A stretch of DNA of 52,380 nt from Alphaproteobacteria bacterium (GTDB lineage Bacteria; Pseudomonadota; Alphaproteobacteria; Micropepsales; Micropepsaceae), in assembly GCA_947462105.1 (NCBI GenBank), contig CANHNJ010000017.1, positions 1 through 52,380 of the forward strand, in the 5' to 3' direction. The notes under the pieces were generated by a model. The model saw only the letters and a program-made list of their open reading frames with translations. It searched no databases and was not told the origin of the DNA. Positions 30,394-37,993 of this stretch are shown here, one piece after another. Every line of letters begins with the position of its first letter. Position 1 is the first letter of the stretch. The translations under genes and the position numbers were made by a program.

Positions 30394-31275
30394 TCAGTCC
30401 AGTTTTTTGCCGAGTTCGCCGGCAATATCCTGAATGAACTGCCAGGCGACGCGGCCCGAGCGTGAACCACGGGTGATCGCCCAGGTCAGCGCCCGCGCCC
30501 GCAACTGCTCCGGTGCGATGGTCAGGCCGTAATGCGCGGCATAGCCATTCACCATCGCCAGATAATCGTCCTGGCTGCAATTGTGGAAGCCCAGCCAAAG
30601 GCCGAAGCGGTCTGAGAGCGAGACTTTCTCCTCCACCGCCTCGCCGGGATTGATGGCGCTGCCCTTTTCATTGTCGATCAGGTCGCGCGGCATCAGGTGG
30701 CGGCGGTTGGACGAGGCGTAGAACATCACATTTTCCGGCCGGCCCTCGAGCCCGCCTTCCAGCGCCGCCTTGAGCGACTTGTAGCTGGTATCGTCCTTGT
30801 CGAAGCTCAGGTCATCGCAATAGAGCAGGAAGCGGCGTTCGCTGGCGCGCAGCAGCCGCAGCAGCTGGGGCAGGGTGGAGATGTCCTCGCGATGCACTTC
30901 CACCAGCACCAGCTTGTCGCTGCGGGTGTGGTTGACCTCCGCCTGCACGGCCTTGATCAGCGAGCTTTTGCCCATGCCGCGCGCACCCCACAGCAGGGCG
31001 TTGTTGGCGGGCAGGCCATCAGCGAAGCGGGTGGTGTTGGCCAGCAGCGTGTCGCGCTGCGGTTCGATGCCCTTGAGCAGCGACAGGGGCACCCGCGCCA
31101 CGCTGGGCACCGCGATCAGGCCGCCCGCGACAGGCTCCCAGACGAAGGCGTCGCCTGCCGCCACCACGGGCAGGCCTGCAACCGGCGGTGGGGAGAGCCG
31201 CTCCAGCGCCGCAGCGATGCGGGCCAGAAGCGCCGGGGCGTCATCACCCAGCCCCGAATTGTTGCCCGATTTCAT
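30394..31275 (-). CDS. DUF815 family P-loop ATPase
   Basis: The 293-residue protein has an N-terminal region of unknown role, then an AAA-type ATPase core: Walker A GARGMGKSSLIKAVQ near residues 98-112, FLLYCDDLSFDKDD as Walker B, and the family-specific block NVMFYASSNRRHLMPRDLIDNE. SLSDRFGLWLGFHNCSQDDYL follows. The DUF815 family has no established function. Its place between the NlpD-like gene and yajC is conserved in many alphaproteobacteria. It is divergent from yajC. Confidence 0.9.
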   Translation of the reverse strand: MKSGNNSGLGDDAPALLARIAAALERLSPPPVAGLPVVAAGDAFVWEPVAGGLIAVPSVARVPLSLLKGIEPQRDTLLANTTRFADGLPANNALLWGARGMGKSSLIKAVQAEVNHTRSDKLVLVEVHREDISTLPQLLRLLRASERRFLLYCDDLSFDKDDTSYKSLKAALEGGLEGRPENVMFYASSNRRHLMPRDLIDNEKGSAINPGEAVEEKVSLSDRFGLWLGFHNCSQDDYLAMVNGYAAHYGLTIAPEQLRARALTWAITRGSRSGRVAWQFIQDIAGELGKKLD

Positions 31276-31298
31276 CCTAACCCCTTGATTTCACGCGG

Positions 31299-31326
31299 TT
31301 GCAAACCGAAATACCGTCGCTATAGT
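31299..31326 (+). promoter_or_regulatory. Candidate promoter for yajC-secD
   Basis: TTGCAA (31299-31304) and TATAGT (31321-31326) are 16 bases apart, 48 bases before the yajC ATG. The -35 matches consensus at four of six bases and the -10 at five of six. This is a motif-only call. Confidence 0.4.
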
Positions 31327-31373
31327 CGCCGCCAATCCTGCACCGCGCCAGCCGCGCCGAAAGAATAACAGCC

Positions 31374-31670
31374 ATGAACGACCCCACCTTGCAGATGTTC
31401 CTGCCGCTGGTCGCGATGTTCGCGATCTTCTACTTCCTAGTCTGGCGGCCGCAAAGCCAGCGGGCCAAGCAGCTCAAGCAGATGATAAACAATCTGAAGC
31501 GCGGCGACACCGTCATCACGGCCGGTGGCCTGCTGGGCAAGGTCGCCAAGACCGCCGGCGACGCCGACACTGAAATCCAGGTCGAAATCGCCGATAACGT
31601 CGAAGTCCGCGTCCTGAAGTCCGCCATCACCGACGTCCGCACCAAGGCGAACGCCGCAGCCAAGGCCTGA
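31374..31670 (+). CDS. yajC: Sec translocon accessory subunit YajC
   Basis: YajC binds SecD and SecF at the Sec translocon. The 98-residue protein has the single TM (FLPLVAMFAIFYFLVWRPQSQRAKQ) and the conserved LKRGDTVITAGGLLGKV cytosolic domain. secD follows after three bases, the standard pairing. Confidence 0.95.
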   Translation: MNDPTLQMFLPLVAMFAIFYFLVWRPQSQRAKQLKQMINNLKRGDTVITAGGLLGKVAKTAGDADTEIQVEIADNVEVRVLKSAITDVRTKANAAAKA

Positions 31671-31673
31671 TCC

Positions 31674-33275
31674 GTGCTGCAAGTCCCCGCCTGGCTCCGC
31701 TGGTTCACCCTGTCGCTGGTGGCGGCTGGCCTGATCGTGGCGCTGCCCAATGCGCTGCCCGAGCATCTGCGCGCCCGCCTGCCGTCCTGGCTGCCGAACC
31801 AGGCAGTCAATCTGGGCCTGGACCTGCAGGGCGGTTCCTATCTGCTGCTGGAAGTGGATCTGCCCGCCGTGCAGCGCGAGCGTGCGGAATCGCTGATGGG
31901 CGATGTCGGCGCGGCCCTGCGCAAGGCGGGCATCGGCATCAGCGGCCTGGAATTCGGCGCCGATTCCGTGCGCGTCACGGTCAACGACACGGCGCGCTAT
32001 GCCGAGGCAAAGCGCCTGATCACTGACCTCAACCCGACCATGGCGACATCGCTGGTGCCGGGCGCGCGCCAGTATGACATGACCGAGCCGGGCAATGGCC
32101 GCATCGTCCTGACCCAGACCAAATCCTATGCCGACCAGACGCGGCAGCAGATCCTGCAGCAGTCCGTGAGCGTGGTGAACCGCCGCATCAACGAGATGGG
32201 CACGCGTGAGCCGTCCATCGCGCCGCAATTACCCGACCGCATCGTGGTCGAGGTGCCCGGCCTGCAGAACCCGGCCGAGCTGAAGGAAATCCTGGGCAAG
32301 ACCGCCAAGATGACCATCCACCTGGTGGATGAGGGCGCCGAGGCCGAGTTGATGACCAACCCCAACATGCGCGCCCCCATCGGCTCGGAAATCCTGCCGA
32401 TCATGGGCGAGGCCCGCAGGACCGTGATCCGCCGCCGCGTGCTGGTGGCCGGCGAGCGGCTGGTCGATGCCGGCGTCGGCTTCGACCAGCGCAGCGGCCA
32501 GCCCGCCGTCACCACCCGCTTCGACAATGTCGGCGCCCGCCAGTTCGGCGAGATGACCCGCGACAACGTCAATCACCGCTTCGCCATCGTGCTGGACGGG
32601 CAGGTGCTGTCCGATCCGCGCATCAACGAACCGATCATGGGCGGCACCGGCCAGATCAGCGGCAGCTTCACCACCCAGGCCGCCAACCAGCTTTCCATCC
32701 TGCTGCGGGCGGGCGCGCTGCCCGCGCCGCTGCATGTGATCGAGGAACGCACTGTCGGCGCCGAGCTGGGCGCCGATTCCATCAGCACCGGCCGCCTGTC
32801 GGCCATTGCTGGCCTTGGCCTGGTGGCGCTGTTCATGGTGCTGCGCTACGGCCTGTTCGGCATGTTCGCCAACGTGGCGCTGGCGCTGAACCTGATCCTG
32901 TTGCTGGCGGCGCTGACGCCGCTGGCCACGCTCACCCTGCCGGGCATTGCCGGCATCGTGCTGACGCTGGGCATGGCGGTCGATGCCAACGTGCTGATCT
33001 TCGAGCGCATACGCGAAGAGCAGCGCAATGGCCGGGGCATGCTGGCCGCGATCGACCAGGGCTTCCGCCGTGCCCGCGACACCATCATCGACGCCAACAT
33101 GACCCATCTGATCGCGGCGCTGATTCTGTTCGAACTGGGTTCGGGCCCGGTGCGCGGCTTCGCCGTGGCGCTGGGCTTCGGCATCGCCACATCCTTCTTC
33201 ACCTCGGTCTCGGTGACGCGGCTGATCGTGGTGACCTGGCTGAACATCTGGCGGCCCCGGGCGCTGAAGATCTAG
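31674..33275 (+). CDS. secD: Protein translocase subunit SecD
   Basis: SecD with SecF uses the proton gradient to drive late steps of export. The 533-residue product starts at GTG 31674. It has an N-terminal TM and GLDLQGGSYLLLEVD (D1). A large periplasmic region follows, with the motifs SVVNRRINEMGTREP and DRIVVEVPGLQNP. Five further TMs include TLGMAVDANVLIFERIREE and the DANMTHLIAALILF segment. secF normally follows directly or is fused; here the next gene is unrelated, so secF must be elsewhere if present. Confidence 0.96.
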   Translation: MLQVPAWLRWFTLSLVAAGLIVALPNALPEHLRARLPSWLPNQAVNLGLDLQGGSYLLLEVDLPAVQRERAESLMGDVGAALRKAGIGISGLEFGADSVRVTVNDTARYAEAKRLITDLNPTMATSLVPGARQYDMTEPGNGRIVLTQTKSYADQTRQQILQQSVSVVNRRINEMGTREPSIAPQLPDRIVVEVPGLQNPAELKEILGKTAKMTIHLVDEGAEAELMTNPNMRAPIGSEILPIMGEARRTVIRRRVLVAGERLVDAGVGFDQRSGQPAVTTRFDNVGARQFGEMTRDNVNHRFAIVLDGQVLSDPRINEPIMGGTGQISGSFTTQAANQLSILLRAGALPAPLHVIEERTVGAELGADSISTGRLSAIAGLGLVALFMVLRYGLFGMFANVALALNLILLLAALTPLATLTLPGIAGIVLTLGMAVDANVLIFERIREEQRNGRGMLAAIDQGFRRARDTIIDANMTHLIAALILFELGSGPVRGFAVALGFGIATSFFTSVSVTRLIVVTWLNIWRPRALKI

Positions 33276-33334
33276 CGACAAGGCGGAAGCTTTGGTCTAG
33301 AGTTCCCCCCACGAATCTGGGGAGGGGAAACCCA

Positions 33335-33952
33335 ATGGCCGCTTTCTTCGGCAATCTGCGCAATGTCGTCATCGCGGGCTTCGTGCTCGCACTTGGCGTA
33401 ACGGCGATCTATGTCGGCTGCCTGCAAGGCAGCCTTGACGCCAATTTCTGGTCCTTCGTCACCCGCTGGCTGCATGTCATCGCCGGCGTGATGTGGATCG
33501 GCCTGCTCTACTATTTCAACTTCGTGCAGATTCCGACCATGCCCAAGGTGCCCGCCGAACTGAAGGGCGGCGTCACCGGCTATATCGCGCCGCAGGCGCT
33601 GTGGTGGTTCCGCTATGGCGCGCTGGCCACCATCGTGCTGGGCATCGGCCTGGCGTCGCAGAGCCCCAGCTATTCCTTCCACGATGCCCTGACCCTGGGC
33701 CTGATGGGCGAGCCGAACATGACCGCCTCGATCATCGGCATAGGCATGTGGCTGGGCCTGGTGATGGGCTTCAATGTCTGGTTCGTGATCTGGCCCAACC
33801 AGCAAAAGGCGCTGAACATCGGCGGCAAGTATCCCGACCTGGCGGCCGACGCCAAGGCCGCTGCCGGCAAGACCGCGATGGTCTTCAGCCGCATCAACAC
33901 CATGCTCTCTATCCCCATGCTGTTCTGCATGGTGGGGGCGATGCATATCTGA
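33335..33952 (+). CDS. PuuD-like (urate hydroxylase N-terminal type) membrane protein
   Basis: The 205-residue protein has about five TM helices (NVVIAGFVLALGVTAIYVG; TRWLHVIAGVMWIGLLYYFN; ALWWFRYGALATIVLGIGL; SIIGIGMWLGLVMGFNVWFV; INTMLSIPMLFCMVGAMHI). The WLHVIAGVMWIGLLYY...PTMPK pattern and histidines resemble the Urate_ox_N/PuuD membrane domain. PuuD proper also has a C-terminal cytochrome c domain, which is absent here. A role in urate oxidation is not supported by the neighbours. A GGGGAGGGGAAA-like ribosome site precedes the ATG, and a strong terminator follows. Confidence 0.75.
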   Translation: MAAFFGNLRNVVIAGFVLALGVTAIYVGCLQGSLDANFWSFVTRWLHVIAGVMWIGLLYYFNFVQIPTMPKVPAELKGGVTGYIAPQALWWFRYGALATIVLGIGLASQSPSYSFHDALTLGLMGEPNMTASIIGIGMWLGLVMGFNVWFVIWPNQQKALNIGGKYPDLAADAKAAAGKTAMVFSRINTMLSIPMLFCMVGAMHI

Positions 33953-33971
33953 TTGGGCTTTGATAGCTTGA

Positions 33972-34002
33972 AAGGCCGCCGGAGCGATCCGGCGGCCTTT
34001 TC
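33972..34002 (+). terminator. Rho-independent terminator after the PuuD-like gene
   Basis: AAGGCCGCCGG (33972-33982) pairs perfectly with CCGGCGGCCTT (33989-33999) around AGCGAT, followed by TTCGTT. It lies just before the next ATG at 34011, as the ndk terminator also lies against its downstream gene. Confidence 0.85.
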
Positions 34003-34010
34003 GTTGGGAC

Positions 34011-34817
34011 ATGATGGAGCCAAGCCTTTCCAGCCGCCTTGCCGCCTCGGTCCGCGCCGCCGATCCCGACCGCTATTTCACCGCCCTGTTTGCGCCGGCC
34101 GCCCTGCGTCCGCATCTCTTCGCGCTCTATGCCTTCAACCATGAAGTGGCGCGCATCGCCGAGACGGTGCGCGAGCCCATGCTGGGCGCCATCCGGCTGG
34201 AATGGTGGCGCGAGACGGTGGAGCAGGCGGGGCGCGGCATGTCGCGCAACCATGATGTGGCGCGGGGGCTGGCCGAGTTGTTCGCCGCGCACAAGATCGC
34301 GCCCGCACTGCTGGAAGGCATCATCGCGGCCCGTGCCTTCGACGCCAATGCCGAGCAGTTCGCGGATTTCATGGCGCTGGAAGCGTATCTCGACGCCACG
34401 GGCGGGGCGCTGATGCGCGCCGCCGCCACCATCCTGGGCGGTGATCCGGCGATTGCCCGCCCAGCGGCGCTGGCCTATGGACTGGCAGGCATCCTGCGCT
34501 CGCTGCCGTTCCACAATGCGCGGCACAAGCTCTATCTGCCGCTGGACCTGCTGGCCGCGCTGCATGTGACGCCCGAGGAGTTTTTCCTGCTGAAGGATGA
34601 TCCGCGCGTGGCATCCGCCGTGCGGCAGACAGCGCTGCGGGCCCGCGATCATTTTCTGGCGGCGCGCAATGGGCCCAGACCGCGCGGCGCCCTGGCCGCA
34701 ATCCTGCCGGCGGCGCTGGTGCCGGTCTATCTGCACCGCCTCAGCAGGATGCGAGACGTTTCCATTCATCGCAAACAGATGGCGCTACTCAGCGCCGCGA
34801 TGAAGAAGAGGCTTTGA
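34011..34817 (+). CDS. Squalene/phytoene synthase-like protein (NDUFAF6-like)
   Basis: The 268-residue protein has the fold of squalene/phytoene synthases: DRYFTALFAPAALRPHLFALYAFNHEVARIAE at the N-terminus, MLGAIRLEWWRETVE, and YGLAGILRSLPFHNARHKLYLP. The catalytic Asp-rich motifs are lost: FNHEVARIAE replaces the CRxxDDxxD type, and the second motif reads GILRSLPFHNA without Asp. This fits the alphaproteobacterial relatives of mitochondrial NDUFAF6, a complex I assembly factor, rather than a terpene enzyme. The start is ATG 34011 or 34014. The conserved neighbourhood includes trmFO just beyond. Confidence 0.8.
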   Translation: MMEPSLSSRLAASVRAADPDRYFTALFAPAALRPHLFALYAFNHEVARIAETVREPMLGAIRLEWWRETVEQAGRGMSRNHDVARGLAELFAAHKIAPALLEGIIAARAFDANAEQFADFMALEAYLDATGGALMRAAATILGGDPAIARPAALAYGLAGILRSLPFHNARHKLYLPLDLLAALHVTPEEFFLLKDDPRVASAVRQTALRARDHFLAARNGPRPRGALAAILPAALVPVYLHRLSRMRDVSIHRKQMALLSAAMKKRL

Positions 34818-34820
34818 TTT

Positions 34821-34872
34821 TGGTCGCGCGGCCGGACGCAAAACCGCCAGGCACTTTTACTGGCCGACGCTC
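34821..34872 (-). repeat. REP-like intergenic palindromic element, copy C
   Basis: On the minus strand it starts next to the hpf stop with GAGCGTCGGCC and ends CCGGCCGCGCGACCA, matching the ends of copy B. The centre (plus strand CCGGACGCAAAACCG, then CACTTTTACTGG) matches copy D instead. Arms GCGCGGCC and GGCCGACGC pair with one bulge. It lies in the convergent gap between the NDUFAF6-like gene and hpf. Confidence 0.7.
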
Positions 34873-35256
34873 CTAGAGATCGTTCGCCGCCACGGCGCGA
34901 TGGGTCTTCACATCGCCGTGGCTGATGCAGCGATAATCCTTGAGCTGCTGTTGCGCCACCAGGAAGGCATCTTCCAGCACCGCATAGGCATCGGTGGCGG
35001 CCTTCTTGTGGCCGTCATGCTTCGGTTCGCGGCTGACGACGATTTCCTTGCCCAGGACGCGGACCACGATGTGCACATCCGGCGGATTGCCGATTGCCTT
35101 TTGGCTCTTGTGCGGCATCTCGATGGAGACGCGGCAGCCTATGATGTGATCGTGGAATTTCTCGAGCTTGTTGACATGGGCCTGGACGGCGGACTTCAGC
35201 GCGTCGGAAGGTTCGACATTGTGGAAAGTGAGCTCGAGGGGATATCCATGGGCCAT
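34873..35256 (-). CDS. hpf: Ribosome hibernation promoting factor (HPF/RaiA family)
   Basis: HPF-family proteins bind the 30S decoding region and silence ribosomes in slow growth. The 127-residue product has the beta-alpha fold: LELTFHNVEPSDALKSAVQAHVNKLEKF, DVHIVVRVLGKEIVVSREP, and DAYAVLEDAFLVAQQQLKDY. It lacks the C-terminal dimerisation domain of long HPF. A 7-bp inverted repeat is placed directly against the ATG and no clear Shine-Dalgarno is present, which suggests translational or operator control. The stop abuts repeat copy C. Confidence 0.88.
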   Translation of the reverse strand: MAHGYPLELTFHNVEPSDALKSAVQAHVNKLEKFHDHIIGCRVSIEMPHKSQKAIGNPPDVHIVVRVLGKEIVVSREPKHDGHKKAATDAYAVLEDAFLVAQQQLKDYRCISHGDVKTHRAVAANDL

Positions 35257-35278
35257 CCATATCGGGTTGCTGATATGG
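35257..35278 (-). promoter_or_regulatory. Hairpin/inverted repeat abutting the hpf start codon
   Basis: On the minus strand CCATATC, an 8-base loop AGCAACCC, and GATATGG are followed at once by the hpf ATG. The perfect 7-bp arms occupy the place where the ribosome site should be. It could be an mRNA hairpin that blocks initiation or a protein operator. Only the inverted repeat is observed; the function is inferred. Confidence 0.5.
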
Positions 35279-35306
35279 AAACGTACGTAACCGGACCCGG
35301 TTTCGT

Positions 35307-36680
35307 CTACTCCACGGGCGCTTTATTTCCGAGCCATGTGTCCAGTGCCTCCAGCGCCCGCTCGGCCATGGCCCGCTTGCGGTCGGCGCCCTTGATTTTG
35401 ACCCGTTTGCCGGTGCGCGCGCTTATTGCGGGCGCGAGATCGGGGAACAGGCCGAAATTCACATTCATGGGCTGGAAGGTCGTGGGCGAGGCGCCGCCGG
35501 TAATATGGCCCAGAAGGGCGCCGAAGGCGGTGGTGGGCGGCGGTGGCGTGATGGCGCGCCCCAACCGTTCGGCCGCTGCCAGGCGGCCCGCCAGCAGGCC
35601 GATGGCGGCGCTCTCGACATAGCCTTCCACGCCCGTGACCTGGCCGGCAAAGCGCAGATGCGGACGGGTCTTCAGCCGCAGCTCGCCATCCAGCAGGCGC
35701 GGTGAATTGATGAAGGTGTTGCGGTGCATGCCGCCCAGGCGGGCGAATTCCGCATTTTCCAGGCCCGGGATGGTGCGGAAGATGCGCACCTGTTCGCCGT
35801 GGCGAAGCTTGGTCTGGAAGCCGACCATGTTCCACAGCGTGCCCAGCGCATTGTCCTGGCGCAACTGCACCACCGCATAGGGCTGGGAGTCGCGGTGCGG
35901 ATCGCGCAGGCCCACCGGCTTCATCGGCCCGAAGCTCAGCGTTTCGACGCCGCGTTCGGCCATCACTTCGACCGGCAGGCAGGCTTCGAAATAGGGCGTG
36001 GATTTCTCCCATTCCTTGAAGTCGCCCTTTTCGCCTGCCAGCAGCGCCGCAACGAAATCGCGATACTGCGTCTCGTCCATCGGCAGGTTGATGTAATCGG
36101 CGGTGCCGCCGCCCGGACCTTCCTTGTCGTAGCGCGACTGCATCCAGGCGATATCGAAATTGATCGAGTCGCGATGCACGATGGGGGCGATGGCGTCGAA
36201 GAAGGCCAGCGCATCCTCGCCCGTCGCCCGCAGGATCGACTGTCCCAGCGCTTCGGAGGTGAGGGGGCCGGTGGCGACGATGCAGAGCCCGTCTTCGGGC
36301 GGCGGCAGTTCGGTAATTTCCTCGCGCGCGATGCTGATGCGCGGATGGGCTTCCAGCGTGGCCGTCACCGCGCCGGAAAAGCCATGCCGGTCCACCGCCA
36401 GCGCGCCGCCGGCGGGCAGCTTGTGGGCATCGGCGCTGCGCATGATCAGCGAATCGGCGCGTCGCATTTCCTCGTGCAGCAGGCCGACGGCGTTGTTCTG
36501 CCAGTCATCGGAACGGAAGGAATTGGAGCAGACCAGTTCCGCCAGGGCCTCGGTCTGGTGCGCGAAGGTGGGCCGGATGGGCCGCATTTCATGCAGCACC
36601 ACCTCGGCCCCGGCCTCTGCCGCCTGAAATGCCGCTTCTGAGCCTGCCAGGCCGCCGCCGATGATGTGGATGGGTCGCAT
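35307..36680 (-). CDS. trmFO: Methylenetetrahydrofolate-tRNA-(uracil54-C5)-methyltransferase
   Basis: TrmFO makes ribothymidine at tRNA position 54 using methylenetetrahydrofolate and FAD. The 457-residue protein starts [20 protein letters not shown] with the FAD-binding motif, and has the conserved Cys in [25 protein letters not shown]. Folate-side motifs follow ([44 protein letters not shown]), then the family end [10 protein letters not shown]. Length and motifs are complete. It is divergent from the small gene at 36840. Confidence 0.96.
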   Translation of the reverse strand: MRPIHIIGGGLAGSEAAFQAAEAGAEVVLHEMRPIRPTFAHQTEALAELVCSNSFRSDDWQNNAVGLLHEEMRRADSLIMRSADAHKLPAGGALAVDRHGFSGAVTATLEAHPRISIAREEITELPPPEDGLCIVATGPLTSEALGQSILRATGEDALAFFDAIAPIVHRDSINFDIAWMQSRYDKEGPGGGTADYINLPMDETQYRDFVAALLAGEKGDFKEWEKSTPYFEACLPVEVMAERGVETLSFGPMKPVGLRDPHRDSQPYAVVQLRQDNALGTLWNMVGFQTKLRHGEQVRIFRTIPGLENAEFARLGGMHRNTFINSPRLLDGELRLKTRPHLRFAGQVTGVEGYVESAAIGLLAGRLAAAERLGRAITPPPPTTAFGALLGHITGGASPTTFQPMNVNFGLFPDLAPAISARTGKRVKIKGADRKRAMAERALEALDTWLGNKAPVE

Positions 36681-36788
36681 GCCGGGCCGTTTAGCAGGGA
36701 AAAGTGCCAGCCGTCACCTGACTAAATTCCTATTCCCTGTGCTACGAGTTCTTCATGCAACAGATGCAGAATGAGCACAGGGCAGGAG

Positions 36789-36816
36789 ATGACATTTGGG
36801 TTTTGGCCCTTATAGT
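36789..36816 (+). promoter_or_regulatory. Candidate sigma70 promoter for the 36840 gene
   Basis: ATGACA (36789-36794) and TATAGT (36811-36816), each one base off consensus, are 16 bases apart and end 23 bases before the ATG at 36840. Confidence 0.45.
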
Positions 36817-36839
36817 CATTGCGAACATACGAGAAAAAA

Positions 36840-37085
36840 ATGACCGAGGATCGCAAAGGTATCAGTCTCTTACATCTCGCCATCGGCGCCGGCGTGCTCG
36901 CTGTCGCGGCCGTTGGCGTGGCGGCGCTGGTGCCGCGCAGCCGCTGGGCCGCCGCCGGTGACGCCATGAAGGGCGCGCTGGAATGGCCGGTGATCGGCGC
37001 CGTGGCGCTGTGGGCCGCATCGCTCTGGAACGATGTGCCGCGCGCGCCGCAGTTTGACGATCTTCGTCCCTACGACGAATTCTGA
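36840..37085 (+). CDS. Small membrane protein with two TM helices (81 aa)
   Basis: From ATG 36840 it reads MTEDRKGISLLHLAIGAGVL. Hydrophobic helices lie at residues ~10-32 and ~50-65, with a basic stretch (VPRSRWAAAGDAMKG) between them and an acidic C-terminus ending LRPYDEF. An upstream in-frame ATG (36819) is closer to the candidate promoter than expected. No family is recognised. Two bases separate it from the next membrane protein, so the two are probably one operon. Confidence 0.6.
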   Translation: MTEDRKGISLLHLAIGAGVLAVAAVGVAALVPRSRWAAAGDAMKGALEWPVIGAVALWAASLWNDVPRAPQFDDLRPYDEF

Positions 37086-37087
37086 GC

Positions 37088-37936
37088 GTGCGTCAGATCC
37101 CCGTCATCGCGACCATCCGCGAGGCGTACAGTTTCACCTTCGCCAATCTGGGCGCGATCATCGGCCTGATCTGGCTGCCGATGGTGCTCTACACCGTGGG
37201 CGAATTTTTCATTACCCAGAATTACGGCAACCAGGTGCAGGCGGCCATCGCGGCGGGCAATCCCAACGCGGCGGGCCCTGCCGTGCTGGCGCTGTTCCTG
37301 TTCTTCCTGGCGGCGCTGGCGCTGCATGCCATCATGCTCACCGCCGTGACGCAGCTGGCGCTGGGCCAGCGCCAGGGCGGCGCGATGATCCATTTCACCT
37401 TCGGGGCGCTGGAATGGCGCGTCTTCCGCAACCTGTTCGGCGTCGCCCTGTTTCTGCTGCCGGGCTACCTGCTGATGCTGCTGTCCACCGGCCGCGCCGA
37501 AGCGGCGGGCGCCGCCAGCGCGCAGGGCGGCGTGGCGCTGCTGGTCACGCTGCTGTTGGCCTTGGCACTGATCTATTTCTCCGTACGGCTTAGCGCGCTG
37601 TTGCTGCCGGTGGTGCTGGCCGAGGAAAAATCGGTCCTTGTCCGCGCCTGGACGCTGACGGCGGGCAATTTCTGGCGCCTGCTGGGCGTCTTTGTGGGCG
37701 TGGCCGTGCCGGTCTATCTGGTCGTGATCTTCGCCATGGCGGCGATCATCGGCGGTGGCCTGACGCCCGGTGCGATGCCGACGCCGGACGAAGTGTCGGC
37801 GCTGCAGCAGGCGAACATGCCGCTGATCTCGGGCCTGAAGTTCTTCGTGGCGCCGCTGGTGCTGGGGCTGACGGCCAGCGCCAGCGTCATCTGCTGGCGC
37901 GGCCTGAAGGGCCCGAGCGTCGACGTCTTCGCCTGA
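37088..37936 (+). CDS. Polytopic membrane protein of unknown function
   Basis: The 282-residue protein starts at GTG 37088. It has about six hydrophobic helices: a first near FANLGAIIGLIWLPMVLYTVG, then AVLALFLFFLAALALHAIM, NLFGVALFLLPGYLLML, GVALLVTLLLALALIYFSVR, LLGVFVGVAVPVYLVVIFAM and a C-terminal one. The pattern RLSALLLPVVLAEEKSVLVRAWTLTAGNFWRLLGV resembles the membrane domains found in glycerophosphoryl-diester-phosphodiesterase-like and DUF975-type proteins. That resemblance is weak, so no function is assigned. Confidence 0.7.
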   Translation: MRQIPVIATIREAYSFTFANLGAIIGLIWLPMVLYTVGEFFITQNYGNQVQAAIAAGNPNAAGPAVLALFLFFLAALALHAIMLTAVTQLALGQRQGGAMIHFTFGALEWRVFRNLFGVALFLLPGYLLMLLSTGRAEAAGAASAQGGVALLVTLLLALALIYFSVRLSALLLPVVLAEEKSVLVRAWTLTAGNFWRLLGVFVGVAVPVYLVVIFAMAAIIGGGLTPGAMPTPDEVSALQQANMPLISGLKFFVAPLVLGLTASASVICWRGLKGPSVDVFA

Positions 37937-37945
37937 CTTTTTGAT

Positions 37946-37993
37946 TGTCGCGGTTCCGGACGGAAAACCGAAATTCACTTTTCCTGGAACCGC
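37946..37993 (-). repeat. REP-like intergenic palindromic element, copy D
   Basis: It directly abuts the uvrA stop codon in the convergent gap. Perfect 8-bp arms GCGGTTCC (37950-37957) and GGAACCGC (37986-37993) enclose CGGAAAACCG and CACTTTTCC. The core CCGGACG-N-AAAACCG...CACTTTT-N-CTGG is shared with copy C. Similar AAAACCG/CACTTTT-type intergenic sequences are, to my knowledge, widespread in Rhizobiales genomes. Confidence 0.75.
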
